A stretch of 64,000 nucleotides of DNA from Mantis religiosa (Eukaryota > Arthropoda > Insecta > Mantodea > Mantidae). Numbering within the stretch: the stretch's first letter is position 1; each line of letters begins with the position of its first letter. The notes under the pieces were generated by a model that was given only the letters and a program-made list of their open reading frames with translations, was not told the DNA's origin and ran no database searches. The position numbers and the translations under genes are program-made. The DNA is taken from positions 108,066,554-108,130,553 of the forward strand of contig CM060954.1 of assembly GCA_030765055.1 (NCBI GenBank), given 5' to 3'. This document shows, piece after piece, positions 35,736-47,922 of this stretch.

Positions 35736-37035
35736 ATGGAGGTATCACGCGAGGAACAATATGCGGCAAGAAATTCTGCTTTCGTCTCAGCAAATCTTCA
35801 GTTGAGGCCTATACAATGTTACAGGAGGCCTAAGAAGAGTCTGTTCTTCCCCACAGCACAGCTCGAAGGTGGTTTAAAATTCATGCCAGAGGATCTACTT
35901 CCATTAGTCCTGGACCCGTAGGACCAAGGACACGGCCCTCCTTCTGCCAGGAAGTTACCAAGCCGTCCCGAAAGGGCGCCCGGCGCCTCCGAGGCTCTTT
36001 CGATAGGGCAAAACCTAGAGACTAACAAGGGCCCCCCCCCTGGTCCTGTGGACTCAAGACGGGATGGAAGTGGATACGCCACTTACGCGCGCCAACTCCA
36101 AAATGGGAAGGCTACCGATATGACCTCGGTGGGGCCGCCTGGTGTTTTAGCACACCTTCTGCTAGCTCGGAGAGGTGGTTTAAAATGTTTAAAGAGGGGA
36201 GACAATCAATTTCAAAGGGAGGTGGACTCGGTGCTCCAGTTACTGCTCTTACGGAAGAAAACATCAACACTGCTGGTGCCACTGTGAGAGAGGATCCACG
36301 AATTACTTTAAGACCACTTTCTGAAATAGTGAACATTTCATTGGGTGCCACCCACACGTTGCTGATAGAAACATTAGACATGAGACGTGTTTGTGCGCGA
36401 TGGGTTCGAAGACTGTTGATTCCCGAACAAAAGGACATTCACAAGCAGATCTGCATGCAGTTAAACTTGATGCTAGAGGAAGATCCGGAGTTTCTTTCAA
36501 ATGTAATCACTGCTGATAAAACTTACTACATCATTGTGATCCTGAGAGCAAACAGCAAAGCTCAGTGTGGAAATCTCGTTCATCACCAACCCCCAAAAAG
36601 CAAAAGTGGTTGCTTCTGCTGGGAAAGTTATGGTCATCTCATTCTTTGATGTTTTGGAACAGTTTATCAGCAGTTGTACCTGCACACACACCAGTAACTG
36701 GACAATACTACAGAGATGTTCTGAAAACATTACAAGTCCATATGATGCGCAAAAGACCACATTTTCGTGAAGCAGGCTGGATGCTGCACCACGATAATGC
36801 GCAGCTGCATATTGCCAATGTTGTTGCTGAATACCTTGCAAAAATCAATGTGAAGTGTATCTCTCACCCTCCCTATAGTTCACATTTAGCCCCATGTGAC
36901 TTTTTTCTATTCCCTAACTTGAAGAAACGCCTTCGTGGGAGGCATTATCCATCATCAGAAGCAGTGGTGAAGGCTGCGGAGGCGATTTTGAAGGATCTCT
37001 CTAAGAATGGTTTCCAGCATGTCTTTGAAGATTAG
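35736..37035 (+). pseudogene. Mariner transposase pseudogene
   Basis: It opens with ATGGAGGT at 35736 and reads MEVSREEQY, then is out of frame up to the insert at 35881. After the insert it continues from about 36185 through the helix-turn-helix (TLRPLSEIVNIS) to the first catalytic region, ITADKTYY, where the family has TGDE. Frames change near 36560 and again before MLHHDNAQLH (36781), which keeps Asp 2. The third region reads YSSHLAPCDFF: the conserved SPD is changed but the catalytic Asp of APCD is present. Stop at 37033. Inactive. Confidence 0.88.
35881..36172. mobile_element. GC-rich 292-bp insertion inside the mariner
   Basis: Flanked by a perfect 14-bp direct repeat AGGTGGTTTAAAAT (35867-35880 and 36173-36186), with the similarity extending leftward (AGCTCG). 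Both copies encode the same mariner residues, so this is a target duplication. The insert is GC-rich, has a C9 run near 36032, no poly(A) and no tRNA-like head. I do not recognise it. Confidence 0.75.
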
Positions 37036-37160
37036 CAGAAACGCTGGGATAAGTGCATCGCTTAGGGGAGACTATTTTGAGAACAACCTTCAAAATTGTG
37101 AGGAAGAGTGAAGGTACGTTGTCAAAAAAATTGTGATCATTCTTTATTGAACAGCCCTCG

Positions 37161-38863
37161 TACGTCGCTTCCCACTTAGTTTAATTCTTTATCCGTTTCG
37201 TATCTTAGTGTTGGCCGCGTCGATTAGTGTCGCTGACTGAAAGCCAGGAAAAAGGTGTCATTGTAGTCTCTGTCTTTCAAGCCTATAACGGGAGATGTGC
37301 AAGCCTCTGATAGGGGAGCATACCGATTGTACTAGAAGTTTCCTTAAGCCACTTCTGTTCTGTAGGGAATCCTACATCGGCCACTTTGTGTCCCTTCATA
37401 TTACCACTTCCTCCGGGGCGTTCTCTTGAGTTAACACGTACAAAAAGCCACACGGCGAGGTACCAGTTTCTCTATCCTTAGTAAGTTCCTTAACTCATGC
37501 ATTCCTTAGTAGGCATGGCTTAAACGTTCAGAATTAAAAATATACAGTTGGTATAGAATTGTAAACCAACTTAAAAATAAACAAACAAAATAAGTTAGTG
37601 TTCGGAAATGCATACTTTAGCTGGCATAAAATCTTGCACCAGTTATAAGTGGAAGATCATTGTTATACCTGCATTTGGTTTAAGGTTACCCTTTTCCCGT
37701 TTATAATTCTACTATTGTTGAACGAAAATTACTCGTACAGGTACTTGCGACCCTTTCTTTATTTTATGGTCCCTAAAAAGCACCACAGCCTGATGTACAG
37801 AGAGATGTTTCACATCTGTCATCTCTTGAAGTGTAAGAAGTGTCTTGACATAGCCAGGAACTGACAAAATACTGACTTGTACAAGGCACAAAGAGGAGGA
37901 AGGTTGATAATTAAAGAACCGTTCACATACCAGGCTTTAAGGATATGGTGGTGGATCATGTGGCAGAGGTACTACCAACAACCACCTGTCGACTTGCTCG
38001 TGAAATGCAGGATAGCGTGTGGAAATTAATGATGGAGCTGTAATTACCTATCTACTATCATTTACTCCGAGTGGCAAGGGAGGAAAATTCTTTTGCATCA
38101 GAATTTTATATCCATTAGTGGTTGTGTCCACTACTGTGCTGTAGTCTCCAAACACACAAATGAAATACATTGTTATTTACATACGGGTAGTATCTATCTT
38201 TTAGGTCATTCTATGAAGAATACTAATGGATAATTGATTCTCAGTTTCAGAACTGAGCGAGATAGCTCCACGAAAACGTTTGCGGCTCACATTTGAGAAG
38301 TCCTGGGCTCAATTTCGGATGATTACCCAATTTGATCATTGGTTTTTTGTGCTTTATCTCAGCATTAAGCTAATGTTGAAGTGGTTGCTCTTCTATTATG
38401 ATTTTCCTATACATTTTCCTGTATATTTCCTTCATCATATGTTTCGGGTTGAAGGACAAGACCACGGTGTTCAACATGTTTCCGTTGAGAGTTCGAGATG
38501 TAAAGGATTCTCTCTTGTGTTGGTTAGAATGCTCATAGAGTCATTCTCCGGGTGCGCACTCATTGCGCACAGATTGTTTTTAAGAAAACTACAGGAGATT
38601 TGGAGATTGCGGTGGCTTTGAGTAGACTGGGATGGGTCAAATCTGGAACCATCCACGCTTGGGATCTAGTCGTCCTTCAGTTCTCTCCTTCATCGCTTTC
38701 AAAGGTCTACATTGGCCTATGTGCGATGCTCTACCGCAGTTTCCAGCCAATTTTATCGTTATCCCTCTCTTAGAATACTTGCCCGAAGTGCATAGTTTTA
38801 ACCGAATAAAGTAAGAGAAAATCTATTTATATATATTTCTGTGTGTTGCGGTAACTTATTATA
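37161..38863. other. No gene recognised; possible weak SINE-like head near 38247
   Basis: ACTGAGCGAGATAGCTCCAC near 38254 faintly resembles a tRNA-type head but lacks a good B-box. Other frames are short. Confidence 0.35.
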
Positions 38864-39778
38864 CGAGTGCTGTTCAATAAAGAAAGATCTAATTCTTTTT
38901 TTGTCAAAGTACCTTTAATCATCCTAATAATTGTGATGGTCCTTCTGAAAACAGTCTCCCGTGAATGCAGTGCACTTTTCCCAGTTTTCCTGCCAGTCTT
39001 TAAAGACATGCTAGAAACTATTTTTCAGAGATCCTTCAAAATTGCCTCCGCAGCCTTCACCACTGCTTCTGATGATGGATAATGCCTCCCACGAAGGCGT
39101 TTCTTCAAGTTAGGGAATAGAAAAACGTCACATGGGGCTAAATCCGGACTATAGGGAGGGTGAGGGATGCACTTCACGTTGATTTTTGCAAGATATGCAG
39201 CAACAACATTGCCAATATGCGGCCGCGCATTATCGTGGTGCAGTATCCAGCCTGCTTTACGGAAATGTTATCTTGTGCGCCTGATATTGACCTGCCTTGA
39301 TTTCAGGACATCCCTGCAGTATTGTTCAGTAACTGATGTGTGTGCAGGTACAATATGCTGATAAGCCATTCCATGAATATAAAAGAATGAGATGACCATA
39401 TCTTTCCCAGCAGAAGCAACCACTTTTGCTTTTTTGGGGGTTGGTGATGAAGGAGATTTTCACACTGAGCTTTGCTGTTTGCTCTCAGGATCAAAATGAT
39501 GTAGTCAGGTTTCATCAGCAGTGATTACGTTTGAAAGCAACCCGGAATCTCCTTCTAACATCAACTTTAACTGCATGTTACCTCCATTGCAGCGGTAGGA
39601 GATATTGAACATGTCTGAACTTGCCTGGTTCTCACAGGCGGGAACCAGGAGTACCAACAATGAAACTACTACGGCGTGTTTGTTTCACATTAAGCTAACA
39701 GAATATAATAAGATTAAATATTAGTGCTAAAATTATGATCGTAAAAAATTATAATCTTTCTTTATTGAACAGCCCTCG
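38864..39778 (-). mobile_element. Internally deleted mariner, 915 bp, TIRs intact
   Basis: Ends (CGAGTGCTGTTCAATAAAGA left, CGAGGGCTGTTCAATAAAGA right in complement) lie between TA dinucleotides. On the minus strand the sequence goes from the start-codon region (GCAATGGAGGT) straight to AACATGCAGTTAAAG, i.e. to the region before the first catalytic Asp. The DNA-binding domain (about 700 bp by comparison with 35544-37160) is deleted. The remaining C-terminal coding part is broken. Confidence 0.9.
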
Positions 39779-39789
39779 TATATACTGGC

Positions 39790-40260
39790 TATATAAAATG
39801 GAATAAATTTTAGCAATAGGCAAGAGAGAGAAGGGCGAGCTTGGATGAGAAGAGGGACAAAATTCCCAAGAGGGATAAGAGGTGGGGAAAAGGGAATTTG
39901 TGAATTGTGTGTTAGAAAAGAAAACATAGAACACTATGTAACAGATTGCGAGGAGGTTGCACTATGGAGGAAAAAAAAGTTTGGGAAGAAACATGGGAGA
40001 AAGTAGTGAAGAGGATAGTAGCTATAAAAATGTGAACAGGAAAGGAGGAAAAGAAGGTAAGAAGTATTGGTGGGCTCTTAGAGAATGTAAAAGTAAAAAT
40101 GGGCAAGCAATGTAACGAATATAAGAAAGAAAGTTGGGGGGGGGGGGGGAGAAAGGACTAAGTAAGTAAGAAGGAAGCATGGAGGTTGAGAGCTACCTGG
40201 CAGAGCAGAAGACCAGGATGTCATCTAAGTCAAGGTAGCAACAAGGTAAAGACAAATAAA
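39790..40260 (+). pseudogene. LINE ORF2 C-terminal zinc-knuckle remnant
   Basis: In one frame near 39880-39960 the sequence gives GICELCVRKENIEHYVTDCE, a CxxC...HxxxxC motif typical of the C-terminus of R1/Jockey-like ORF2 proteins. It is followed by VWEETWEKVVKRI in another frame. Upstream it abuts the mariner end directly. A G-run (40137-40149) lies downstream. Confidence 0.6.
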
Positions 40261-41188
40261 TGTACCCTAAAGTTGTAAATTGTAAAATTTTGGAATATGG
40301 ACAGTAAATGCTAATTCATTCAATTTGTATTTTAAGTTTAAAAAACAAATGGAGTTTAATATATTGAAAGCAAAAATTTGCAATTTACAATTTATTTCGT
40401 GAACATGGGGCTATTTTCTCGTACTAAATTCAAAATAATACGTAAAATCTTAATGAGATGAAGTGTCAACATGATATAGTATGAAATACAACAAATCATT
40501 TCCAAAAGTAATTGGACACTTCCCCAAATTAACTTCAGAACTCATGTGACGAGACTCGCTATAGCAGATAAGGCAGTGAGATTGAACTGTACATCAGAGC
40601 TTTTCTTAGCAGTTTCATTTTTCTGCAGTTTTCCGCAGGCAAACAAAGAAGAAATCAATGTGGTAATTGACAAGCTCTCGTCATACGCCTGTCGTGTGGC
40701 GTAGGAAACATCTGTTCGTGTCATTGGTGTTATTGATACCATTCGCATTTGAAATATGGTCTGGAATTCAATATTCCAATGTTCGTTAACGCATGTGTAT
40801 AACATTATCTAATATATATATCAAGATCTGAAATATCCATGCATTGTAAGTTGTATGTTACAAGAGAAATATCCATATTTTTGGAATGACATAATTAACG
40901 GGAATCATATTATATTTCCCGCTATAGGGTAGAAATGGTGCGATTATATTTATATTGAATCCTGTACCAAAAATACAACTGATAATTAGGGATGAGACTT
41001 CTATACTCACGATATTTGCATGGTATATACATCGAAAGATGGAGTGAACGAATTTTCTGACTGTCACTGATCGCATTATTTCGTTGGAGTTGCGACAAGC
41101 CAGTGCTGGTCACGCGTGGGTAGGAATGAAAGAGACAGATAGTGCCGCAAGCCACAGCCGGCGCGTGGGCGAGCACTGAACGCTTGCC
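40261..41188. other. No gene recognised
   Basis: AT-rich sequence; the 87-codon minus-strand frame at 40542-40805 shows no motif. Confidence 0.45.
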
Positions 41189-41258
41189 GAGAGAGAGAGG
41201 GGGGGAGGGGGAGGGGGAGGGGGGAGAGGGGGGAGAGGGGGAGAGGGGGAGAGGGAGG
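41189..41258 (+). repeat. Purine-rich (GGGGGAGA)n-like tract
   Basis: About 70 bases of G/A only, an imperfect 6-10 bp repeat. Proline-rich frames on the other strand are produced by this tract. Confidence 0.9.
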
Positions 41259-41886
41259 ATCTTGAATTTTCCGCTGCCATCGCGATTGTCTTCAAACGTT
41301 CGTCGGCTTTCTAGAACAATGACTAGGAGATATGTTGTTTTCAAATGCTAGGCTTTGGCAATGAAGCCATTAGCTCCCTTATCTCCAATATTTCTGTGTA
41401 GTGGCTCCGTCAGGTAGGGCTTCACATGTTAAAAGATGTTCTTCAGTCATTTCCTCTTCTTTGTTGCACAGAGGACAATTTGGACTTGTATAAATTCCTA
41501 TTCTGTGTAAGTGTTTGGCGGAATAATCACGATCCGTAAGTGATCTAAATTATGCTACTGCAGCTTTACGTGGGATTTCTGGAATAATTTCTGGATTTTA
41601 ATTAAAATGTTCCATTCTTTTATCTTTGGCTTTGTTAGATATTGATTGGTTTTGTTTGTTTTTATATTTGTTTTTGATTAACCTTTTTATGCATGTAAAG
41701 GGTAAGTTTTTACTTTTGTTCTGAATTAAATTTGCACCTTTTATGGCAAGAAAATCAGCTCATTCATTTCCAGCAGTTCCACAATGTGCAGGTATTCACT
41801 GTAATATAATTCGTTTCTGTAGTTTTTGAAGTTGTTGGATGATTTTGTGAATTCTTTAATTTTGATTGACTTCATTTTATATGAAC

Positions 41887-42306
41887 TTATTGCACATAAT
41901 GCTGCTTTAGAATTAGAAAGTATGACAGCATTTTTGAATTTATATATTCTGTATAGAATAGAAGGTGTTGGAGTGAAATATGAATAGCCGTTACTTCTGC
42001 ATCAAAATTTGTTGTGTGGTATCCTGCTGGTTGATAGAATGAGAACAGTGCACACTTAAATCCTGCTCCTGGGTTGTTGTCCAAGTTAGATACATCTGTG
42101 TAGATATGTATCCATTCTTCAGGTGGGTATCTATTGTTCACAGTTTCTAATAATAGTGTTTTAGTACAGGTTTTGGCAGTTTCAGATTTTGTAGCTATTT
42201 GTTCTAAATCTAATTGAATATTAATTGGTTCAAAAGTCAGTGGGTTTTCTTTGATTAAAATGTTTTCTTTAGAATTAGGAAGATTCAGATTTGTTTTTAA
42301 TTCCAT
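41887..42306 (-). pseudogene. LINE RNase H domain
   Basis: A 139-codon open frame. IYTDVSN holds the first catalytic Asp, and NFDAEVTAIHISLQ the Glu of the RNase H fold. The C-terminal Asp is not evident before the stop. Belongs to the LINE spanning 41345-43470. Confidence 0.75.
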
Positions 42307-43162
42307 AAATTTGTGTAGGAAACTTGTTTATGTTTTCATCTTGATTGGTTGTAGTAATCTTTTCTCCCATTTTGTTGTTCTTAACCGCACTATTTTTTCA
42401 TGTTGTATTAGTGCCTGCTCCTCTAAAGTTAGACATATTGGATAGTTCCGAGTTAAGGCTTGCATTGCCGTGGTTGGAGCTGATTTTGCTGCACCGGTAT
42501 TTAGTCGCAGGTCCTGATTTTGACATACTTCTAGGTGATTTATGTTAGAACTATTTGCTGTAATTATTACCTCTGCATTATAAAGAAGTATTGGCTTGAT
42601 GAATATTTTGTATGTGGTGTTCAGTGTCTCCCGATTACTGCCCTACTTGACTCCAGCTAATCTTTTCAAAATTGAAATGTTTTTGTTGATTTGTTTACTA
42701 CTGTTTCAATATGATGCCTCCAAGATAATTTTGAATGAAAAATTGTTCCTAAATATTTTGTTTCATATGTTTATTGCAGGTTTGTTTTCATGAACTGCAG
42801 ATTTAGTTTAGGGATTTTCTTTTTTAAGCTAAATATTTGGAATGTTTTATCAGTATTTATTTTCATCAAATTGTTGTCAGTCCACTTTTCCAATAGTATC
42901 AGAGCCTTTTCTATTGAAGTTTTGGATTTCTCTATTTGTGGGGAAGATGTCCACATAGTCATGTCATCTGCAGAAAGTGCTGTCTTTATTTCTGTGTTTG
43001 ATACAGCCTCGGGGAAGATCATTGATGTAGATGTTGAACAAGGTTGTACTCAGTACTGCACCTTGTGGTAGGCCCATTTTTATTTGTCAGAATTTGGATG
43101 TACTGTCATTGTATTTTGTAGCACAGAAACGTTGAGAGAGAAACTGAGTAATCCAATTTAAC

Positions 43163-43444
43163 ATGTTATGACTAGGAGATATAAATAAGCGGCAAAGTTT
43201 GAGAACAGTCAGTTGCTAGTGAGTTGTAATTGAGGTGTAGCTGTGCAGTAATTGTGAGTGTACCGCAGTAATTTCTTTCGTCTGTTTACGTGTGGTAAAT
43301 CAACGAGGGACCTTGAACACTGCTGTTTGTATGAAACGTCATTTTCACTGCTGCAAGGGGTGTACAAAACGTCTTCTACTGCAATAAAAAGCATTTACAT
43401 TTCTACAAACAGTACTTTTAATTCTACGAACCCACAAAGTCACA
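43163..43444 (+). mobile_element. Short solo LTR inserted in the LINE (~282 bp)
   Basis: Ends ACGAACCCACAAAGTCACA like the ATAT-family LTRs, and has a TATA-like ATATAAATAAGC near 43180 and an AATAAAAAG near 43383. TAAC is found on both sides (43159-43162 and 43445-43448), and the LINE coding sequence continues in frame across the gap. The start reads ATGTTATGAC, one base off a TG start. It differs from the other LTRs in length and in target. Confidence 0.7.
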
Positions 43445-43762
43445 TAACCTTTTTGATACTTCGGTGGTGATTCTGCAATTTTTATTTTAAAATAAAAATA
43501 TTATTACCGCAACTAGAATTTTGCAAAGTTCGAGAAATTGCTAGGAATATGCTACCTTTAGAGTAACATTATGTAAGAAAATAATCATGTGTCAGATTAG
43601 CACTTAACAGTTCCCAAGAAGAAATCTCTGCATATCTCAACGACAATTTGTCACCTTCTCTTTCTAGTACACAAAAACATATTCAAAGTTTCCAGAACTT
43701 AAATAAATTAATCGCTATATATCTGGGCATTCCATCTGCAACAGTTTTCTCTGAAAGAATAT

Positions 43763-44260
43763 TGTCACCCGAACATCGGAATTCCCGAGAGAACCAGCAG
43801 CTGGCAGGTAGTGGCCAGACGGGAAGCATTCAGGCTACACCTACCCATTTATCTTGCAGCGCTAACGAGGGGATGGTTGCAAAAACAGCACTAGCCATCT
43901 CTTTCCCCTCCCTCTGACGTCTAGAACAGTCGGGATGATTCACTGAACCACGAGACCTTTACAAACAGCGATCTTCCTATAAAAGGGCTGCAGTTGGCGA
44001 GTCAGTTCAGTTCTTGGCAAGCAGCCGCGAGGAGCGCCGTGTTAGCGAATGGACTGGAAGACTGTGTACGTGTATCAGAGGAGTTTTACGTAATCGTGAG
44101 TGTGGAGTGGACCTGTGACAGACGAACTGACGAATTGTAATTGTGTGCGCTACGTAATTCTGTGTAATCGGCAAGTGTTCCAACTGTAATTCGGTGGAAA
44201 TAAAGAACATTTTGAGTTTGCGCAAATGGACTTTTAATTTCACGAACCCACAAAGTCACA
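43763..44260 (+). mobile_element. Solo LTR, Gypsy ATAT family (498 bp)
   Basis: Begins TGTCACCCGAACATCGG and ends CACAAAGTCACA. It contains CCTATAAAAGGG near 43976 (TATA) and GGTGGAAATAAAGAACATTT. ATAT on both sides (43759-43762 and 44261-44264). Confidence 0.92.
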
Positions 44261-44642
44261 ATATTTAGCATATATATGTGACAGAAAAAGAAGTAGACTT
44301 GACCCCGAGAGAGTAAAAATGCTAGTATTTTTTTTAACAAAAACTTATAAAAGTAGACTGTTTATCTTTTAAATATCTAATGTAGAGTTTAAAAAATAAG
44401 AACACTGATGATTTTAGTTTTCTACAATTAAATATATTTTGACAACCTGACCATGGGTGGTAAAGGATTAGGATGCATTATCACGCGGCCAGGACTGTGC
44501 ACGGGGGATAACTCAGAGGGAACTCATGCTTTTTGGAGAGGTTGGGATATCTACTAATACATTTTTTTCTATAAAGGTTGGGTAGCACCAACTAAAACCA
44601 CAATTACGTTAAGAACAAATTTACCTCACCAAATAATTAGAA

Positions 44643-44878
44643 GCCCGCCTCGGTAGCGTGGTGGTAGCAAGTCTGTCTCACGTTCAAGAGGTCCCGAGTT
44701 CGAATCTCAGTCAGGGCGAGTTACCTGGATAAGGTTTTTCCGGGATTTTCCCTTATCCTCAAAGGCGAATGTCGGGTAACTCTAAGTTCTGTGGACCCTG
44801 GGCTCATTTGAGCATCATTTCACCCATTTCATTGATCGTCCGATATGACTTAGCGTTGGAGGACGTAAATTAAAAAAT
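44643..44878 (+). mobile_element. tRNA-derived SINE (common family)
   Basis: Full-length copy: GCCCGCCTCGGTAGCGTGGT head, B-box AGTTCGAATC, body with GTTACCTGGATAAGG and CCGATATGACTTAGCG, and A-rich end. ATAATTA is present before (44633-44639) and after (44879-44885). Confidence 0.9.
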
Positions 44879-44885
44879 ATAATTA

Positions 44886-45885
44886 CAAAGATGGCCACAT
44901 ACCTTACAAAGGTGTGGCATTACGCCCTAACCAGCCAAAGGCTGGCACACAAAGACAAAGAGATTCACAACAGACTCTCACTCCACCAGAGGGTGATGAC
45001 GCACACACGTGATGTCACAAATTACCACACTAAACAAATCAGTCACTGGAAGCTGCACTAATCAAATCAGTCACTAATGTGACAATATTTACTTGTTTAA
45101 TCTTATTGGTATTACACAGTTCTTATAAGATTATATTTTGAACTGAAAGCAAAAGCAGAAATGGCAGTATCGAGTATCGTAGAAAATATCATATATTATA
45201 TCGAGAATCGAGTGTCAAGAAAAACTGGTATCGACTATCTCGCCAAATAATTTTTCCTGATACTTCCTGGACGAATAGTATTTATTTATGAAACTACACA
45301 TGCTATAGCTGTGCTGTTTACACATAACTAAATTAAAAATGTTTTGATATGCAGATACTGTAAATACTTCAAAGTTTCGTTTCTAACACTAAGTTATTGT
45401 TAAGGTCAAACAGAAAGTAAAAATAAAATAGAAGTTCAGAAAATGAAACAAGATATACTTAGAAGGCTTGGCGTTTACTTTGTTGCACTGTAATTGTCTA
45501 AACAGAAGTTTAGATCTGGCAAATACAGTATATTTTTACTTTTTAAGTAGAAATAGAACAAGTATTGTATTCGACCCAAAATCTGGATACCATATTTCAC
45601 CAGAAATACACATTTTGTTACTTCTTAAATAAATATAAGAATTTTTTTAAAAAGAGTGTGCACGCGTGCTTGTGCATACTATAGCTCAAAAAGGAAATTC
45701 CGGTTCTACAATGCCTTATTTTTCACTGGTGTCCCTCCGGTGGGATTTAGCTGTTTGCAAACAGTTCCTCTCATCGTTCCTGGCACCCACGTTTCTTCGC
45801 CTCAGTGCATGTTCGACCGTTGCTAGTGCGGGTTCTTGTATTCTTTGTAGTCAAATTATGCTTAGTTCAGTTATAATGCCAAGAA
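44886..45885. other. No gene recognised
   Basis: AT-rich. The frame opening at 45666 is not recognisable until about 45886, where a transposase begins. Confidence 0.45.
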
Positions 45886-46680
45886 ATGTGTACACTTTAG
45901 CACAGCGCATATTGATGTGTGATTCCTATGTGCCAATAGAGTCTTGTAGAGAAGTGACACGGTTATTTGTGGACCGATTTCGTGGTATTCCTGCAGCTCA
46001 CAGAGAGACAGTTCGTTAACTTACAAAGAGATTCAGGGAAACTGGTTCTGTTCTTGATAAGATACGCAAAAGAACTCACCATGTGCTTGCAGAGGAAAAA
46101 CTCGATGAGATAGGACACAAGTTAGAACGTAACCCATGAAAATCTCAGAGTACGTTTTCAAGGAAACGGGTACTTCACAAATCTTGGCTTCGAAGGCCAC
46201 CAAAGTTTTTGAAATTAAAACCATATACTATAAACGTAGTTCAGGAACTGCAACCACGTGATACTCTGAATAGAACACATTTCTGAAGTTTGATGGTGCG
46301 TAAAGTTAATGATGGCTCTATAGACCCAAAGTTAACTCTTTTTTAACAGACGAAACATGGTTTTCGCAACATGGTCATGTATCACCACACCAGATATTAG
46401 AGTGAAAAACAAAACACGATATTGTGCAAGAAATGCCATTGCATGACCAGAAAACTAATATTTTGTGTGCTGTGTATGCTTGCCCAATTATAGGGCATAT
46501 ACCTATTCTTCGAGCAAGCAGTCAATGGACAAAGGTACAGGAAAGCAATATATTTTCAACAACACTCTGCTACAGCACATTCAGTGATGTATCGTTGCAA
46601 TTAATTAGGGAAACGTTTGGAGACAGGGTCATCAATAAAGGACTATGGCCAACGTGATCCCCAGATCTTATTAAGGAATT
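45886..46680 (+). pseudogene. DUF4817-type DDE transposase pseudogene (second lineage)
   Basis: From MPRNVYTLAQRI the N-terminal helix-turn-helix is readable with a stop at 46018, then LTKRFRETGSVLDK in another frame. The first catalytic region FTDETWF lies near 46346, followed by a stop, then MPLHDQKTNILCAVYA (46433), and FGDRVINKGLWPT up to 46657, then SPDL. The block that should carry HDGAxAH, with the second Asp, is missing between 46530 and 46590. A related but distinct lineage is at 18680-19565. No terminal repeats were found. Confidence 0.75.
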
Positions 46681-47432
46681 GTAAAAATTTTCTGACAAAA
46701 TGTTGTCTTACAAAATACGAGTATATGCCTATTTTTAAATGAAATTCTATGAATTCAGCATTACATGTTTGTGATTATAATGGGAAAAGAAGTAAAAAAT
46801 ACCCTATATAAAAGATAACGAAATAAGTTATTTTATTAATATTTTATTTTTGATAGCAGCTTAGGAGATATTAGATATTTTGAGGACGAGCAAATGAGTT
46901 CAATTCTTAGAATTGCATAACAAGTCCAGTGTCGTATAATATTGTATATCACTGTGATTTTTACAAATTTATGTAGAATTCATTGTGTTATATATTTTCC
47001 AGCTGTGGTTACGATTGACGAAGGAAATTAAATGCATCCTCTATAAAAGTGTTCATAGTTGGGGCAATAAATCTGTATCCTTCCTCCCTCTTGACTCTTG
47101 CTGTTGAAAGGCGAAATTAATGGATTGGTTAGAGATGACAGGAAAACCATTTCGCACCCAATACTTCAAGTTTACTACTAGGAAAAACTCTCACGTAGCG
47201 AAGGAGACAGGAAACGAAATAAATATATAGGAAGGACTGTTTAAAGGAAGACTTCGAATAAAACGCCCTCACGAATCAAAGTAAACACAAAGCAATGTTA
47301 GAATGTAAATATCTGTGAATTTATATTGGTAAAACTATTTTAGATGTTTATTGTTTGATATTTAACTTCCTATACTTTTGAGAATTCTTGGAAAATAGGG
47401 CAAGGGTATTTTAATTCTGGTAACTACATATC
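46681..47432. other. No gene recognised
   Basis: AT-rich, no coding signal. Confidence 0.5.
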
Positions 47433-47590
47433 ATGAAGCGCGGTAACGTATGCGACTCGTTTGGGACATCATGGGTTCGATGCCACTGGAGCTTTATGAT
47501 TTCCCCTTTTCACATAGACGAATGCCAGGCTGCTTACTTTCATACCAGATTTCCTTTCCACCATTTACATTAATTACATTACCTTATCTT
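47433..47590 (+). repeat. SINE-like repeat with B-box (tentative)
   Basis: GGGTTCGATGCC resembles a Pol III B-box, followed by a CGAATGCCAGGCTGCTTAC body element similar in position to the long SINE. The A-box is weak. Confidence 0.35.
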
Positions 47591-47922
47591 TTATATGTGC
47601 TTTCTCGTAGTGCGTGGCGGTGCCGATAGATGGCGCGGATACGTGCGCATTGCAAATGCTATCTCCGCACTCGGCGGTGTCGGTGGTTGCTGTTATCACG
47701 TGAGGAGACACTTGTTGACACCGAATCTGGAATGCCAGCCGCAATAGATCTGCATGCAGGTCGTTTTACACGAGGTGCCTCCATCCATTTACTCTTTACC
47801 GTACGTGAAGCAACATTATAAATATAACTTTAATCATAACTTACTGCTTGGTACGTTACAGTTTACTGCACGTAGTTATGGTTAGATAATCTAATTAATT
47901 TGTGTGACTGAAAGATAAAATA

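Larger units (their letters stand above)
35544..37160 (+). mobile_element. Mariner element with TIRs and a 292-bp foreign insert
   Basis: Inverted ends CGACGCCCGTTCAATAAAGA (left) and the complement of CGAGGGCTGTTCAATAAAGA (right, ending 37160) sit between TA dinucleotides. The interior holds a transposase pseudogene interrupted by 35881-36172. It is related to 8117-9413 and very close to 38864-39778. Confidence 0.92.
41345..43470 (-). mobile_element. I/Jockey-type LINE with RT and RNase H, interrupted by a solo LTR
   Basis: Minus-strand blocks in order: LNWITQFLSQRFCATKYN (near 43160-43100), the GLPQGAVLS RT motif near 43070, the catalytic SADD box (family YADD) near 42960, a distal RT segment (WTDNNLMKINTDKT), and an RNase H domain at 42306-41887 with HIYTDVSNLD. 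An RNase H after RT points to the I-type superclade or Jockey relatives that carry it. An LTR sits at 43163-43444; the RT reading resumes beyond it for about ten codons and then ends, a 5' truncation. Several stops. Confidence 0.8.

Noticed and set aside
38247..38620. SINE or receptor-like frame (113 codons)
   Set aside because: No proper Pol III boxes and the hydrophobic stretch matches no known receptor motif.
41110..41344. Proline/serine-rich frames
   Set aside because: Produced entirely by the purine-rich simple repeat at 41189-41258.
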